NCBI GenBank assembly: GCA_031554275.1
Contig: JAVBKB010000178.1
Location: 1-34,027 of the forward strand
Direction of reading: 5' to 3'
Origin: JAVBKB01 sp031554275
GTDB taxonomy: Bacteria; Bacillota; Bacilli; JARBTR01
DNA length: 34,027 bases
Positions 23,739 to 32,044 of the stretch are shown in pieces. Positions within the stretch are counted from its first letter, which is position 1, and each line of letters begins with the position of its first letter. The translations under genes were made by a program, and so were the position numbers. The notes under the pieces were generated by a model. That model was given only the letters and a program-made list of their open reading frames with translations. It was not told the DNA's origin and did not search any database.

Positions 23739-24020
23739 TCATTCCTCTACATGACTATCGATTAATGCTTCTTTAACCATTGCTTGTGTGATAGCATCCA
23801 TTGCAGTGACTTCGTCTTCGCCTTCACAGCTAATGGCAATGTCAGCACCTTGTGTAACACCAAGTGTGAGCACAGCCATGATCGATTTCAAGTTAACTGT
23901 TTTGTCTCGATAGGTGATCTTGATTTCAGAAGAAAACTTCGCAGCTGCTTGTACCAACATTACTGCCGGGCGTGCATGAATACCAGTTTCTGCTATAATG
24001 TGAAATGCCTCATTGACCAT
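23739..24020 (-). CDS. ptsH: HPr phosphocarrier protein
   Basis: 93-aa HPr-family protein. His15 in TGIHARPA is the site phosphorylated by enzyme I, and Ser46 in VNLKSIMAV is the site of HPr kinase/phosphorylase, so this is HPr rather than Crh (which lacks His15). It would carry phosphate to sugar PTS EII proteins and, as P-Ser-HPr, act with CcpA in carbon catabolite repression. The start ATG follows AAGGGAG. ptsI, which normally follows ptsH, is absent on both sides: the gene is transcribed alone on the minus strand and ends before a metallophosphoesterase gene in opposite orientation. Confidence 0.9.
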   Translation of the reverse strand: MVNEAFHIIAETGIHARPAVMLVQAAAKFSSEIKITYRDKTVNLKSIMAVLTLGVTQGADIAISCEGEDEVTAMDAITQAMVKEALIDSHVEE

Positions 24021-24123
24021 TCTATCTCTCTCCCTTTATTATCATGTAGAATATATATGAGTAAAGTAATTTAGATAGAATACTCAATAATCTTTTTTTA
24101 ACTAGTGAGGTCTTAACATACAA

Positions 24124-25287
24124 ATGATTTTGTTACTATTGATTTCATACTTTCTTTTCTTATTTCCAATCGTCCTGACACTCGTGAATCTAGTAAGAAC
24201 GATTAAGATGAGTTTTCCAAATCATATTAAAACAGAGCGGAAAGCTCCTCAAAAACAAAATATGTTTTTAAACTTTTTCAAACGTCTTTATAGTGAAAAA
24301 GCAACGGATCTGCAAATCATGATTTTTGGATTTATATTTACTTATTTTTATATGAACTGGGCTGGAAGGATTAGTTACCAAGATCCAGTGGTTAATCCCG
24401 ACTACTCCACTTTCCATGCGATCTTTGCGCGCCAACATGCATTCACAATTATTGTTTTGACTTTAATTGCGATCTCTGGCTATTTAATTTTATCGGTTCA
24501 AATGGAACGATTAACACCTGGTTCAACAATCATCTGCATCTCAACCATTCTTCTTGGTAGTCTTCTTAGCGTTTTGACGCTCATTCATTTGATGGGCAAT
24601 CTTGAGGAAGTCATGTTCTTTCTTATTTTGTTTCCGTTAAACTATTTACTATGTGCTATTAGGTTAATTCGAAAGGTCATTGCTTTTCAATTACAAGAAA
24701 TGAGCGATAATCAAACTGACAGTCTGAAAGGTTTTTCTGGGTGGTGTCAGCGAAGGTTGACAAACAGCCTGAACTGGATTGTGATAGGTTTTGTTTTCAT
24801 GGTCCCTGTTCTAGGCGTTCTAATTTGCTTCCTATTATTGTTTGGTCAACGACCAGATGCTGTAATTCGAGCTTTTACCGAGACAGCAGATTGGGGTTTA
24901 TCTCAAAAAATTTCGCCCCCACCAGTGTATAGGGATGACCACTATTTATGCACCGTTGCCTTAAATGGTCATCACCATATTGTGAAACCCACCCGCTGTG
25001 GAATTCGTCATGGTAGAAAGATTATTGTTAATAGACAACTCTGTATCGCAAATGCATTTGAGCAACTTATTGAAGAGAAAGCACCTCGACTTCACAAACA
25101 TATTAGGCAGTTCTATGATCGATACGGCTACCCTTTATCGAAACATATCCGCTCGAAATCACAAGCAGATATCGTGTACCTGCTTATGAAACCATTGGAA
25201 TGGATTTTTCTTACTTGCTTATATATGTTTGATAAGAAACCCGAAAACAGAATTGCCCTTCAATATACAGGTGTGCGTTCTTTATAA
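24124..25287 (+). CDS. Polytopic membrane protein of unknown function (DUF6688-like)
   Basis: 387-aa membrane protein. Hydrophobic segments are at about 1-22, 62-80, 108-126, 135-155, 160-180 and 215-240, followed by a soluble C-terminal domain of about 150 residues with a conserved-looking core: YLCTVALNGHHHIVKPTRCG, GRKIIVNRQLCIANAFEQL, YDRYGYPLSKHIRSKS, and a final hydrophobic LEWIFLTCLYMF. This core resembles the family I remember as DUF6688; the assignment is from memory. GTGAGGT lies about 12 nt before ATG 24124, a poorly spaced ribosome binding site. No function can be given. Transcribed alone between ptsH and rpsD. Confidence 0.65.
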   Translation: MILLLLISYFLFLFPIVLTLVNLVRTIKMSFPNHIKTERKAPQKQNMFLNFFKRLYSEKATDLQIMIFGFIFTYFYMNWAGRISYQDPVVNPDYSTFHAIFARQHAFTIIVLTLIAISGYLILSVQMERLTPGSTIICISTILLGSLLSVLTLIHLMGNLEEVMFFLILFPLNYLLCAIRLIRKVIAFQLQEMSDNQTDSLKGFSGWCQRRLTNSLNWIVIGFVFMVPVLGVLICFLLLFGQRPDAVIRAFTETADWGLSQKISPPPVYRDDHYLCTVALNGHHHIVKPTRCGIRHGRKIIVNRQLCIANAFEQLIEEKAPRLHKHIRQFYDRYGYPLSKHIRSKSQADIVYLLMKPLEWIFLTCLYMFDKKPENRIALQYTGVRSL

Positions 25288-25332
25288 ATACAAATGTTTT
25301 CGCCTGAGAAGCGCAAGTAGCCTAATAAAACG

Positions 25333-25362
25333 TTGACTTATGGTCACAAAATGCGGTATCAT
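25333..25362 (+). promoter_or_regulatory. Sigma-A promoter of rpsD
   Basis: TTGACT (-35), 18-bp spacer, TATCAT (-10), about 200 bases before the start codon, leaving room for the structured leader. Confidence 0.7.
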
Positions 25363-25368
25363 GTACTT

Positions 25369-25555
25369 TGTGTAAAATAACGCAGCTTTTGTGAGTGCTG
25401 TTTTGATTAGTTCGTTCCTAGACTAAGGTGCAAATGCATTTTTTGCTAAGGTGTATCCTGTAACCCGCTGCTGCGAAGGCGAAGATACATGAAACGAAAT
25501 GATCACGCATGCGAATCACAATTGTTTTTATTTTACAAATAAAAACATAAGGAGG
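25369..25555 (+). ncRNA. rpsD mRNA leader (Firmicutes S4 autoregulatory leader candidate)
   Basis: Untranslated leader of about 190 bases. The stem TGTATC/GATACA (25452 to about 25487) encloses ATCCTGTAACCCGC and a CGC-TGCT-GCG hairpin, and a 10-bp AT hairpin (GTTTTTATTT/AAATAAAAAC, 25524-25546) stands directly before the GGAGG. Bacillus rpsD is autoregulated by S4 binding to its leader, and this leader has the location and a compact structured core consistent with that class. Whether it matches the Rfam model was not tested. Confidence 0.6.
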
Positions 25556-25562
25556 AGACTAT

Positions 25563-26165
25563 ATGTCTCGCTACACTGGACCAAGTTGGAAACTTTCCCG
25601 TCGTGTTGGCTTATCACTAAGCGGCACAGGAAAAGAATTAGCAAGACGTCCTTTCATTCCAGGACAACACGGCCCTACTCAAAGAAAGAAACTATCTGAA
25701 TACGGGCTACAATTAAATGAGAAGCAGAAGCTTCGTCACATGTTTGGTGTTAGTGAACGCCAATTCAAGAACACTTTCTTGAAATCCGCTAAAATGTCAG
25801 GAAAACATGGTGAGAATTTCATGGCGCTGTTAGAATCTCGTCTTGATAACGTTGTTTATCGCTTAGGGCTTGCTCGCACACGCCGCCAATCTCGTCAATT
25901 AGTGAATCACGGACACATACTAGTAGATGGACGTCGTGTTGACATCCCTTCCTACCAAGTATCAATTGGCCAAAACATTGGTGTTCGTGAAAAATCACGT
26001 AACCTAGATATCATTAAAGAATCGCTCGAATTAGCAATATTTGTTCCAGAATTCTTAACAATGAATGTTGACAAGCTAGAGGGTACATTCAACCGATTGC
26101 CGGATCGTTCTGAAATGCCGCTTGAAATCAACGAATCACTAATAGTTGAATTCTATTCTCGCTAA
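25563..26165 (+). CDS. rpsD: 30S ribosomal protein S4
   Basis: 200-aa primary rRNA-binding protein that nucleates assembly of the 30S 5' domain. The N-terminal extension SRYTGPSWKLSRRVGLSLSG and PGQHGPTQRKKLSEYGLQL are unmistakable, and the S4 RNA-binding domain (RLDNVVYRLGLARTRRQSRQ, HGHILVDGRRVDIPSY) follows. The N-terminus has no zinc-binding cysteines, so it is the zinc-free (C-minus) form that is standard in B. subtilis. The start ATG follows AAGGAGGAG. Monocistronic with a leader and a terminator, as in B. subtilis. Confidence 0.97.
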   Translation: MSRYTGPSWKLSRRVGLSLSGTGKELARRPFIPGQHGPTQRKKLSEYGLQLNEKQKLRHMFGVSERQFKNTFLKSAKMSGKHGENFMALLESRLDNVVYRLGLARTRRQSRQLVNHGHILVDGRRVDIPSYQVSIGQNIGVREKSRNLDIIKESLELAIFVPEFLTMNVDKLEGTFNRLPDRSEMPLEINESLIVEFYSR

Positions 26166-26172
26166 TAAATAA

Positions 26173-26219
26173 AAAAACACTTGATAGCCTAATTCTAAAT
26201 AGGCTGGTCAAGTGTTTTT
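26173..26219 (+). terminator. Terminator of rpsD
   Basis: Stem AAAAACACTTGA + AGCCT pairing with AGGCT + TCAAGTGTTTTT, loop of about 10 nt, then C and T-rich sequence. Confidence 0.85.
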
Positions 26220-26304
26220 CTTATTTTCGTTGATAATCGAAGAATGGTGGCTTAATCCTAATTCGATCGTCTTCTGCCCGTTCACACGTTCTATGAAAAT
26301 ATTT

Positions 26305-26350
26305 CGACAAAAAACAATAGACAAAACCTATTTGTAACAGATTTTGTCTA
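26305..26350 (-). terminator. Terminator of the yitV-yitW unit
   Basis: Minus-strand stem AGACAAAATC/GGTTTTGTCT (10 pairs, one G-T) with a loop of about 12 nt, then ATTGTTTTTTG. It lies 45 bases beyond the yitW stop. Confidence 0.75.
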
Positions 26351-26394
26351 CTGACGGACACTTTCATTAGCGTTTTCCCATGTGTTCTCTCAAC

Positions 26395-26706
26395 TTACTC
26401 ATGGATGCCAAGTGCGATTTTCCCGTATCTAGTCATCATTTCCTTGCTCCAAGGTGGCGACCAAACGAGTTCTACATTTACATTTTCGATTTCATCAAAT
26501 TGAACTAACGAAAATTTCACTTGTTCCATCAATTGTGGACCAACTGGGCAACCCATGGATGTTAGTGTCATTTTGACATTTAGACTACCTTCCTCCACCA
26601 TATCAACATCATAAATTAATCCAAGATTGACAATGTCAACACCTAGCTCAGGGTCAATCACTTCTTGCATCGCTTCCATATACTTGTCTTTCAATTCTTG
26701 TTCCAT
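26395..26706 (-). CDS. yitW: Fe-S cluster maturation factor YitW (MIP18/DUF59 family)
   Basis: 103-aa protein of the MIP18/SufT-like DUF59 family, involved in maturation of Fe-S proteins. Signature sequences are DPELGVDIVNLGLIYDV and MTLTSMGCPVGPQL, the latter with the conserved cysteine near residue 54, and VWSPPWSKEMMT at the end. No SUF genes are nearby. The start ATG is preceded by GAGGAG. It follows yitV by 53 bases on the same strand; the yitV-yitW pairing is the B. subtilis arrangement. Confidence 0.9.
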   Translation of the reverse strand: MEQELKDKYMEAMQEVIDPELGVDIVNLGLIYDVDMVEEGSLNVKMTLTSMGCPVGPQLMEQVKFSLVQFDEIENVNVELVWSPPWSKEMMTRYGKIALGIHE

Positions 26707-26759
26707 TGTATCTCCTCACTTTATTTAATAATCCATACACTTTGTATCATATCAAATTA

Positions 26760-27518
26760 TCATCGTTTTGATAAATGTTCTAACCAAGTTATTAGTTTCA
26801 AGTAACCTGAACGGTTTACTTTATGAGCCCGATCCTTCTCCACTACAAGTTCTACTTCTTGATGCGGGTTGTCTGCTTGTAACTGCTTCACAAAGGCAAG
26901 GTCGTCTTGAATTGGTACAACATCGTCTGCATCCCCATGCCAAATGAACAATGGTCTTCCTGCTAATTTATCCAAATGTGTGGTTAAGTCATATGGGCTC
27001 AGCATTTGCTTAAATGTGTCAATGGGTGGGTATAATTTTCTCACTCTTTCATCAAATGAATGATATAGTGATTCCGAAAACCTCAGATAGGCAGGTGAAC
27101 CCATCATGCTAAACGCTGCACTGATCCACGGGTATTGTGTCAATGCACCATAGGTTGTAATAGCACCCATTGAGATACCACCCAGAATTATTTTCGAATC
27201 ATCAATTGCGTATTGCTGGATGATAGCCTCTTTCAATGTTGACAGCTCCTGTATAGAACAGAGGACAGTATCCCATAATGCAAATGTTCGCTTATGATCA
27301 TTAACACCATGTCCTCGTTCACCATGTAGCTGTGCATCAGGTAGAAATACCTTGAAACCGCGTTCTGCCATTAGAAATGCGTAATGCAAATTATCCTCTT
27401 TCGCGTTCGTAACACCATGTAGAATAATCACGCAGGGAGATTCTGCATCCACATTTTCACTTTGGCATACATAAAGTGTCGGTATTTGTCCAAGCAGTAT
27501 TTTTTCAATTTGAATCAA
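26760..27518 (-). CDS. yitV: Alpha/beta hydrolase (esterase) YitV
   Basis: 252-aa serine hydrolase of the alpha/beta fold. The nucleophile elbow is GGISMGA (GxSxG), the acid is in HGDADDVVP, and the catalytic His is in RAHKVNRSG near the end. The oxyanion-hole HG appears as IILHGVTNAKEDN. It is the YitV/dienelactone-hydrolase-like type with cytosolic location and unknown substrate. The start is TTG at 27518; AGGAGGGG lies 7 nt before it, and there is no better ATG nearby. First gene of the yitV-yitW unit. Confidence 0.9.
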   Translation of the reverse strand: MIQIEKILLGQIPTLYVCQSENVDAESPCVIILHGVTNAKEDNLHYAFLMAERGFKVFLPDAQLHGERGHGVNDHKRTFALWDTVLCSIQELSTLKEAIIQQYAIDDSKIILGGISMGAITTYGALTQYPWISAAFSMMGSPAYLRFSESLYHSFDERVRKLYPPIDTFKQMLSPYDLTTHLDKLAGRPLFIWHGDADDVVPIQDDLAFVKQLQADNPHQEVELVVEKDRAHKVNRSGYLKLITWLEHLSKR

Positions 27519-27695
27519 TGTCAGTCCCCTCCTATTATCTACATTATAGTGTTTTTTGGATGAATGAGAATATTAAAACGACTATTTTGCTAAATCTTTG
27601 TATGTTGTTTTCAATAATCATTCATATCCTGCTTAGTATTAGGGGAGATTAACAACTGATGCACTGCATCAATCATGACTATGGAGGAAACTATC

Positions 27696-27815
27696 ATGGG
27701 AAAACGTTCTAAATCGAAAAGGTTCGTTCAACAAGGTAAGGATTCCGTTTCAAAGCATGATGAGCGCTTTACCTATCGCTCTACTTTAGCTGAAGTTGAA
27801 GCAAGGAATAGTTAG
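27696..27815 (+). CDS. Small basic protein of 39 residues, unrecognised
   Basis: A 39-codon frame starting MGKRSKSKRFVQQGKD and ending VEARNS. The ATG is preceded by GGAGG at 8 nt, an ideal Shine-Dalgarno, and the stop is followed after 6 bases by a perfect terminator hairpin, so the frame is bounded by its own expression signals. The protein has a basic N-terminus and an acidic-helical end, with no hydrophobic segment. Its size and MGKR start recall small spore or YfhD/YfhE-like proteins of Bacilli, but I cannot match it to any one. It lies between yitV and the DegV gene. Confidence 0.65.
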   Translation: MGKRSKSKRFVQQGKDSVSKHDERFTYRSTLAEVEARNS

Positions 27816-27821
27816 CGCAAC

Positions 27822-27855
27822 ACATACTGGGAGCACTCCCAGTATGTCTTATTTT
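27822..27855 (+). terminator. Terminator of the 39-codon gene
   Basis: Perfect stem ACATACTGGGAG/CTCCCAGTATGT with a minimal loop, followed by CTTATTTTT. It directly follows the small gene. Confidence 0.9.
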
Positions 27856-27859
27856 TAAT

Positions 27860-28066
27860 AAATTGTTGACCTTACAACGACAATTTCACACGATGTAATA
27901 ACTAGTGTACACTAATTCCTACTAGGCAAATGACACATCTATACTTCCAGTTTAGGTTGTAAAACCCCTCAAAATATGTTAGGTTTAAATGAGCACTTAT
28001 ATCAAAACTACTTGATTTTTTATATAAAATCGCTGAGAAACGCACCATATTAGAAAGGACACATAA
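27860..28066. other. Upstream region of the DegV gene
   Basis: About 200 bases without a gene. It contains a TTGACC at 27866 but no well-placed -10, and an AT-rich TATATAAAAT near 28021. I see no riboswitch or operator I can support. Confidence 0.4.
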
Positions 28067-28930
28067 ATGACAATAAGAATTATTGCTGATGGTCCATCAG
28101 ACCTACCAATCACTTACTTTGAAGAAAACAATCTTTTCCATATCCCTCATGGTGTTATTTTGGATGGGAAATATTATCAGGACAAGGTCACTATCCAAAC
28201 AAAAGTTCTTATGGATGCAATGAGAGCTGGGGCAGTTCCAACTACATCTCAAGGTCCCCTTAACATGATCCAAGATGCTTTTAAACAAATCGCAGCGGAT
28301 AAAGATCAAGGGATTTACCTTGTTTTTTCATCAAGTTTAAGTGGAACATATGCGTCTGCCCAAATGCTGAAGGAGCAAATGCTAGAAGAATATCCTGATT
28401 TTCAAATGGAAGTAGTCGATACTAAATGTGCTTCGACAGGGTTAGGATTGATTGTCAAAGCATGTACTGAAAAAGCCCAACTAGGAGCATCTTTTGAAGA
28501 AGTTATTGCGTTAGCAAAATATATGTCAACTCATATGGAGCATTTATTTACTGTAGATAACCTTGATTATATTGCGCGAGGCGGCAGAATGAAGCGATCC
28601 TCTGCTTTTGTTGGTGGCTTACTCAATATCAAACCACTACTGACCCTAGAAAACGGTGGAATCGTGCCACTTGACAAATTCCGTGGCAAGAAGAAGCTCT
28701 ATGACGCACTGATCGAAAAGATTTCTGAACGTGCAGACAGAATTTCCGAGCAAAAGGTAGGCATATGCCATGCTGATTGTCTAGAGGATGCATTAGAAGT
28801 GAAGGATTTGATCGCCGATAAATTAGGTGTGAAGCAGTTTGAAATCACTGAAATCGGAGGATCTATTGGTGCACATGCTGGTCCAGGCACAATAGCGATC
28901 GCATTTCTTAATAAACTCTATGACAAATAA
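28067..28930 (+). CDS. DegV family fatty-acid-binding protein
   Basis: 287-aa DegV/FakB-type protein that binds a fatty acid and, in the fatty-acid kinase system, presents it to FakA for phosphorylation. N-terminal IIADGPSDLP, the PTTSQGPL loop, VFSSSLSGTYASAQ, VVDTKCASTGLGL, GGRMKRSSAFVGGLLNIKPLL and IGAHAGPGTIAI are all canonical. B. subtilis has a DegV protein (YitS) in its yit region, which fits the neighbouring yitV/yitW and YajQ genes. No fakA is in the window. The start ATG has AAAGGA upstream. A hairpin terminator follows. Confidence 0.92.
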   Translation: MTIRIIADGPSDLPITYFEENNLFHIPHGVILDGKYYQDKVTIQTKVLMDAMRAGAVPTTSQGPLNMIQDAFKQIAADKDQGIYLVFSSSLSGTYASAQMLKEQMLEEYPDFQMEVVDTKCASTGLGLIVKACTEKAQLGASFEEVIALAKYMSTHMEHLFTVDNLDYIARGGRMKRSSAFVGGLLNIKPLLTLENGGIVPLDKFRGKKKLYDALIEKISERADRISEQKVGICHADCLEDALEVKDLIADKLGVKQFEITEIGGSIGAHAGPGTIAIAFLNKLYDK

Positions 28931-28937
28931 TTTACCT

Positions 28938-28972
28938 AGAAAGAATCGAAATTGTGTAGATTCTTTCTTTTA
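28938..28972 (+). terminator. Terminator of the DegV gene
   Basis: Perfect 10-bp stem AGAAAGAATC/GATTCTTTCT, 11-nt loop, then TTTAT. Confidence 0.8.
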
Positions 28973-29020
28973 TATTGAAAAAATTTTATAATAAAAATAA
29001 AAGGTTTGGAGGGGATACAT

Positions 29021-29515
29021 ATGGCGAAAGAATGCTCTTTTGATATTGTGTCAAAAATCGAACTGCCCGAGGTAACCAATGCAATCACTGCGGCAACGAA
29101 GGAAATTGAAACTCGTTATGATTTCAAGGGAAGTAAGAGTTCGATCAAACTTGATAACGAAGACCTAGTACTGGTTTCTGACAATGAATTTAAGTTAGAT
29201 CAGCTTAAAGATGTGCTCATTAGCAAGCTAGTGAAACGTGGCGTTCCTATTCGTAATTTAGATTATGGCAAGGTGGAAAATGCGGCAAGTTCAACTGTTC
29301 GTCAGCGCGCTAAGCTTGTGCAAGGAATTGATCGTGAGAATGCAAAGATTCTGAATACCGTCATCAAGAATAGCGGTATCAAGGTGAAAACGCAAATCCA
29401 AGATGATCAAATGCGTGTGACTGGAAAAGATAAAGATGATTTGCAACGGATTATCGCACTTGTTCGTGAAGCGAAAAATATCACTGTTGAATTGCAGTTT
29501 GTCAATTACCGATAA
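29021..29515 (+). CDS. yajQ: YajQ family nucleotide-binding protein
   Basis: 164-aa protein of the YajQ/UPF0234 family (YitK in B. subtilis), known to bind nucleic acids or nucleotides and, in some proteobacteria, cyclic di-GMP. Diagnostic segments: CSFDIVSKIELPEVTNAI, TRYDFKGSKSSIKLD, LVKRGVPIRNLDYGKVE, KLVQGIDRENAKILN, QIQDDQMRVTGKDKDDLQ. The start is ATG 29021 after TTGGAGGGG; the frame from 29006 covers that site. Single gene ended by the terminator shared with the permease gene. Confidence 0.93.
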   Translation: MAKECSFDIVSKIELPEVTNAITAATKEIETRYDFKGSKSSIKLDNEDLVLVSDNEFKLDQLKDVLISKLVKRGVPIRNLDYGKVENAASSTVRQRAKLVQGIDRENAKILNTVIKNSGIKVKTQIQDDQMRVTGKDKDDLQRIIALVREAKNITVELQFVNYR

Positions 29516-29574
29516 GGCTATAGTCATGTAGAGAGATATACTTTATGCAGGAGCTACTAGGCCTTCGCAAAGTG

Positions 29575-29613
29575 AAAAACGGTGCAACCCATGAATCTGG
29601 GTGCACCGTTTTT
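29575..29613. terminator. Bidirectional terminator between yajQ and the APC permease
   Basis: Stem AAAAACGGTGC(A)ACCC/GGGTGCACCGTTTTT, one bulged base, 8-nt loop, with T runs for both directions. Confidence 0.9.
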
Positions 29614-29623
29614 GAATGATCAT

Positions 29624-30973
29624 TTAGATTTCGTCAGATAATTTCACTTCGCCTTTAATTACTCTCATCACGATATAGTAAACAACTCCAATTCCAATCC
29701 AAGCAAAGCCAAGTTTATAAGCCTTGTCATCAAAATTCGCCCATACTAATGCGATAATCGCAAATCCAATAAGCGGAAGTACGAGGTGTTTAAAGTACTG
29801 TTTTGATTTCTTCTTGATGATGAAGTGATTGATGACGGATAAGTGTAAAACCAAAAATGCTGTGAGTGCACCGAAATTCACAACTCTGCTAAGGTTCTCA
29901 AGGTTGCTTTGAAATGCTAACCCAACAATCATAGAGATTATTGCGATAAAGAATGTGCTGACATAAGGAGTTTTGAATTTTGGATGCACTTTCGAAAACA
30001 TTTTCGGAAGAAATTTATCTCGAGACATGCTGTAAAGAATTCTCGATACAGCCGCCTGTGCAGCCAATGCATTTGCAATCCCCCATGAAATGACTGTTGC
30101 AATCATAGTTGTTTTACTGAATACAATACCACCAGCGACTTCTGATACTTCATAGAATGCACTATCAGGATTACTGAAACTTGTGAAATCTGGCCAGATA
30201 CATGCTGCGATATAAGTTTGAACAATGAAGAGTATCCCCACCACAAACAAGGCAACAAGACATGCTTTACCTACAGATTTCGCTCCCTCTGTTGCTTCTT
30301 CGGCTAATGTACTAATCCCATCAAATCCCAAGAAGCTCAAAACCGCCAATGAAACTGCTCCCATCACAAAGCCAAAACTAAAGTGATCTGCATCATAGAA
30401 TGGTTTTAATGTGAAACCATCCCCTGCACCATTTATAATTGCAATGATTCCTAAAACAATAAAGAGAAGCAGCACAATAATTTCTGCTACCAACATAATT
30501 AAGTTTGCTTTTGCAGTAAACTCAATACCACGAATATTAATAAGTGTATTTATAGCAATGAAAACAATGATCCACACAAAAGTGGGTATGCCTGGAATAA
30601 TCCCATGTAAGGCTACTGCAGCAACGATATATAACAGTGCGGGAACCAACACATAATCTAATAGCATCGCCCATCCAGCAAAGAATCCAATTGTTGGGTG
30701 AATCCCTCTTTGTGCATACGAATACACTGAACCCGCTACAGGGAACTCCTCAGAAAGATGCTTATAACTTAGTGCTGTGAAAATCATGGCTACCATACCA
30801 ATAAGATATACTAAAGAAATCATTCCTTTTGCATCAGAAACAACGCCACCATAAATTCCAAACGGGGCGATTGGCACCATAAATATCATTCCGTAAATCG
30901 CCATATCTCTAACTGACAGGGCGCGTTTTAACTCTTGTTTATACCCAAAATCTGTTGATGTCTTTTCAGTCAT
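29624..30973 (-). CDS. APC superfamily amino acid/amine permease
   Basis: 449-aa secondary transporter with about 12 membrane segments. The first helix GMIFMVPIAPFGIYG holds the unwound substrate-binding region; LSEEFPVAGSVYSYAQRGIH, LDYVLVPALLYI, LGFDGISTLAEE and ISRILYSMSRD-type AVSRILYSMSRDKFLP are APC signatures. The substrate is not evident; the acetamidase/formamidase gene 136 bases upstream on the same strand suggests an amide, amine or amino acid whose metabolism releases ammonia. The start ATG is preceded by TTAGGAG. No strong terminator is seen between the two genes, so an operon is likely. Confidence 0.9.
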   Translation of the reverse strand: MTEKTSTDFGYKQELKRALSVRDMAIYGMIFMVPIAPFGIYGGVVSDAKGMISLVYLIGMVAMIFTALSYKHLSEEFPVAGSVYSYAQRGIHPTIGFFAGWAMLLDYVLVPALLYIVAAVALHGIIPGIPTFVWIIVFIAINTLINIRGIEFTAKANLIMLVAEIIVLLLFIVLGIIAIINGAGDGFTLKPFYDADHFSFGFVMGAVSLAVLSFLGFDGISTLAEEATEGAKSVGKACLVALFVVGILFIVQTYIAACIWPDFTSFSNPDSAFYEVSEVAGGIVFSKTTMIATVISWGIANALAAQAAVSRILYSMSRDKFLPKMFSKVHPKFKTPYVSTFFIAIISMIVGLAFQSNLENLSRVVNFGALTAFLVLHLSVINHFIIKKKSKQYFKHLVLPLIGFAIIALVWANFDDKAYKLGFAWIGIGVVYYIVMRVIKGEVKLSDEI

Positions 30974-31109
30974 ATATATCTCTCCTAAAATCAGATTTTA
31001 TTATTCTATTTTTCTTAAAACTTGCCCTGTTATTTTTAATTAACCAGCAATTGAACGCTCTATTACTGATAATCATCACTATTCATACTGAAAAGCTTTT
31101 TAACTTAGC

Positions 31110-32015
31110 TTAGAAATCAAATTGAAAGTCACATTGCTTTAGAATTGATATTGGCATTTCCATGCGAACTGTTTTTAACGGGTCAACAACTTGACAAATT
31201 GCCACATTACCAGCCAATGATAAGAGAGAAATAGCATCTGCCTCTGATAGATTAGTTTTGGATTTCAATAGGTCAACTGCATTTAGAACCGCCATTTCAA
31301 CAGCTTCATCCAATGTTACAGCAGAGGCAATGGTCATTACAGCGGATTCAGTTACAAGAATCGGTGTGGGTAAAGGCTTGTTCTTTATTACGCTGACTTG
31401 GACGGTTACTTCTCCAGGTATCTCAGCACCACACACAGAAACTTCTCCATCCCCCATTACTGCATGTAAGTCCCCCATTGCTAATTGGGCACCTTCAACG
31501 TTTACAGGGAAATATAGTGTCGTATTGGCCGTAATCTCTTTACAATCCATGTTCCCACCATGAAATCCCGGTGTTCCACAGTTAATGCTTTCGTTTTCAG
31601 GGGCAACACCAATGACACCAACCATTGGCCGGATTGGAATCTTGATTTGATTTGAAAACTCGACATGTCCGTTGCTAACTTTAAGAACCTTAATATAGTT
31701 TTCTTGTAATCTCGATCCTGCCACTCCTAAATCTTTTCCAGTAACCATTGTACATTGATCGCCAATTTGGATATCCTTAATTTGAACCTTAAGTACATCC
31801 CCTTTTTCTGCACCTTCTACATGAATTGGTCCAGTCGCAGGATTGATATTATCCCAATCAAGAGCGTCAAACTTTACATTCGCTGATTGTATTTGATTAG
31901 CAAAACAATCCTTTGTTTTAAAAACTACTTCAGCACCATCCGGCACTTGCATTACTGATGTGTTTTTGTTAGACATAGCAAAAACACAATGATCATCTCC
32001 AATAGTGTATCTCAC
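31110..32015 (-). CDS. Acetamidase/formamidase family protein
   Basis: 301-aa member of the FmdA/AmdA family, which hydrolyses short aliphatic amides (formamide, acetamide) to the acid and ammonia. Family hallmarks: DALDWDNINPATGPIHVEGA, GVIGVAP, TPGFHGGNMDCKE, LYFPVNVEGAQLAMGDLHAV (in two parts), and MGDGEVSVCGAEIPG with the metal- and catalytic-site Asp/Glu. The start is GTG 32015, preceded by AAAAGGAGGG. An extended -10 promoter lies at 32045-32053. First gene of a probable operon with the APC permease. Confidence 0.9.
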   Translation of the reverse strand: MRYTIGDDHCVFAMSNKNTSVMQVPDGAEVVFKTKDCFANQIQSANVKFDALDWDNINPATGPIHVEGAEKGDVLKVQIKDIQIGDQCTMVTGKDLGVAGSRLQENYIKVLKVSNGHVEFSNQIKIPIRPMVGVIGVAPENESINCGTPGFHGGNMDCKEITANTTLYFPVNVEGAQLAMGDLHAVMGDGEVSVCGAEIPGEVTVQVSVIKNKPLPTPILVTESAVMTIASAVTLDEAVEMAVLNAVDLLKSKTNLSEADAISLLSLAGNVAICQVVDPLKTVRMEMPISILKQCDFQFDF

Positions 32016-32044
32016 ACGATTTCCCTCCTTTTAAAAATGCAATT

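Noticed and set aside
27600..27625. Possible sigma-G promoter (GTATG...CATTCAT) before the 39-codon gene
   Set aside because: Spacer is only 14 bp instead of 17-18 and the -10 box is a poor match.
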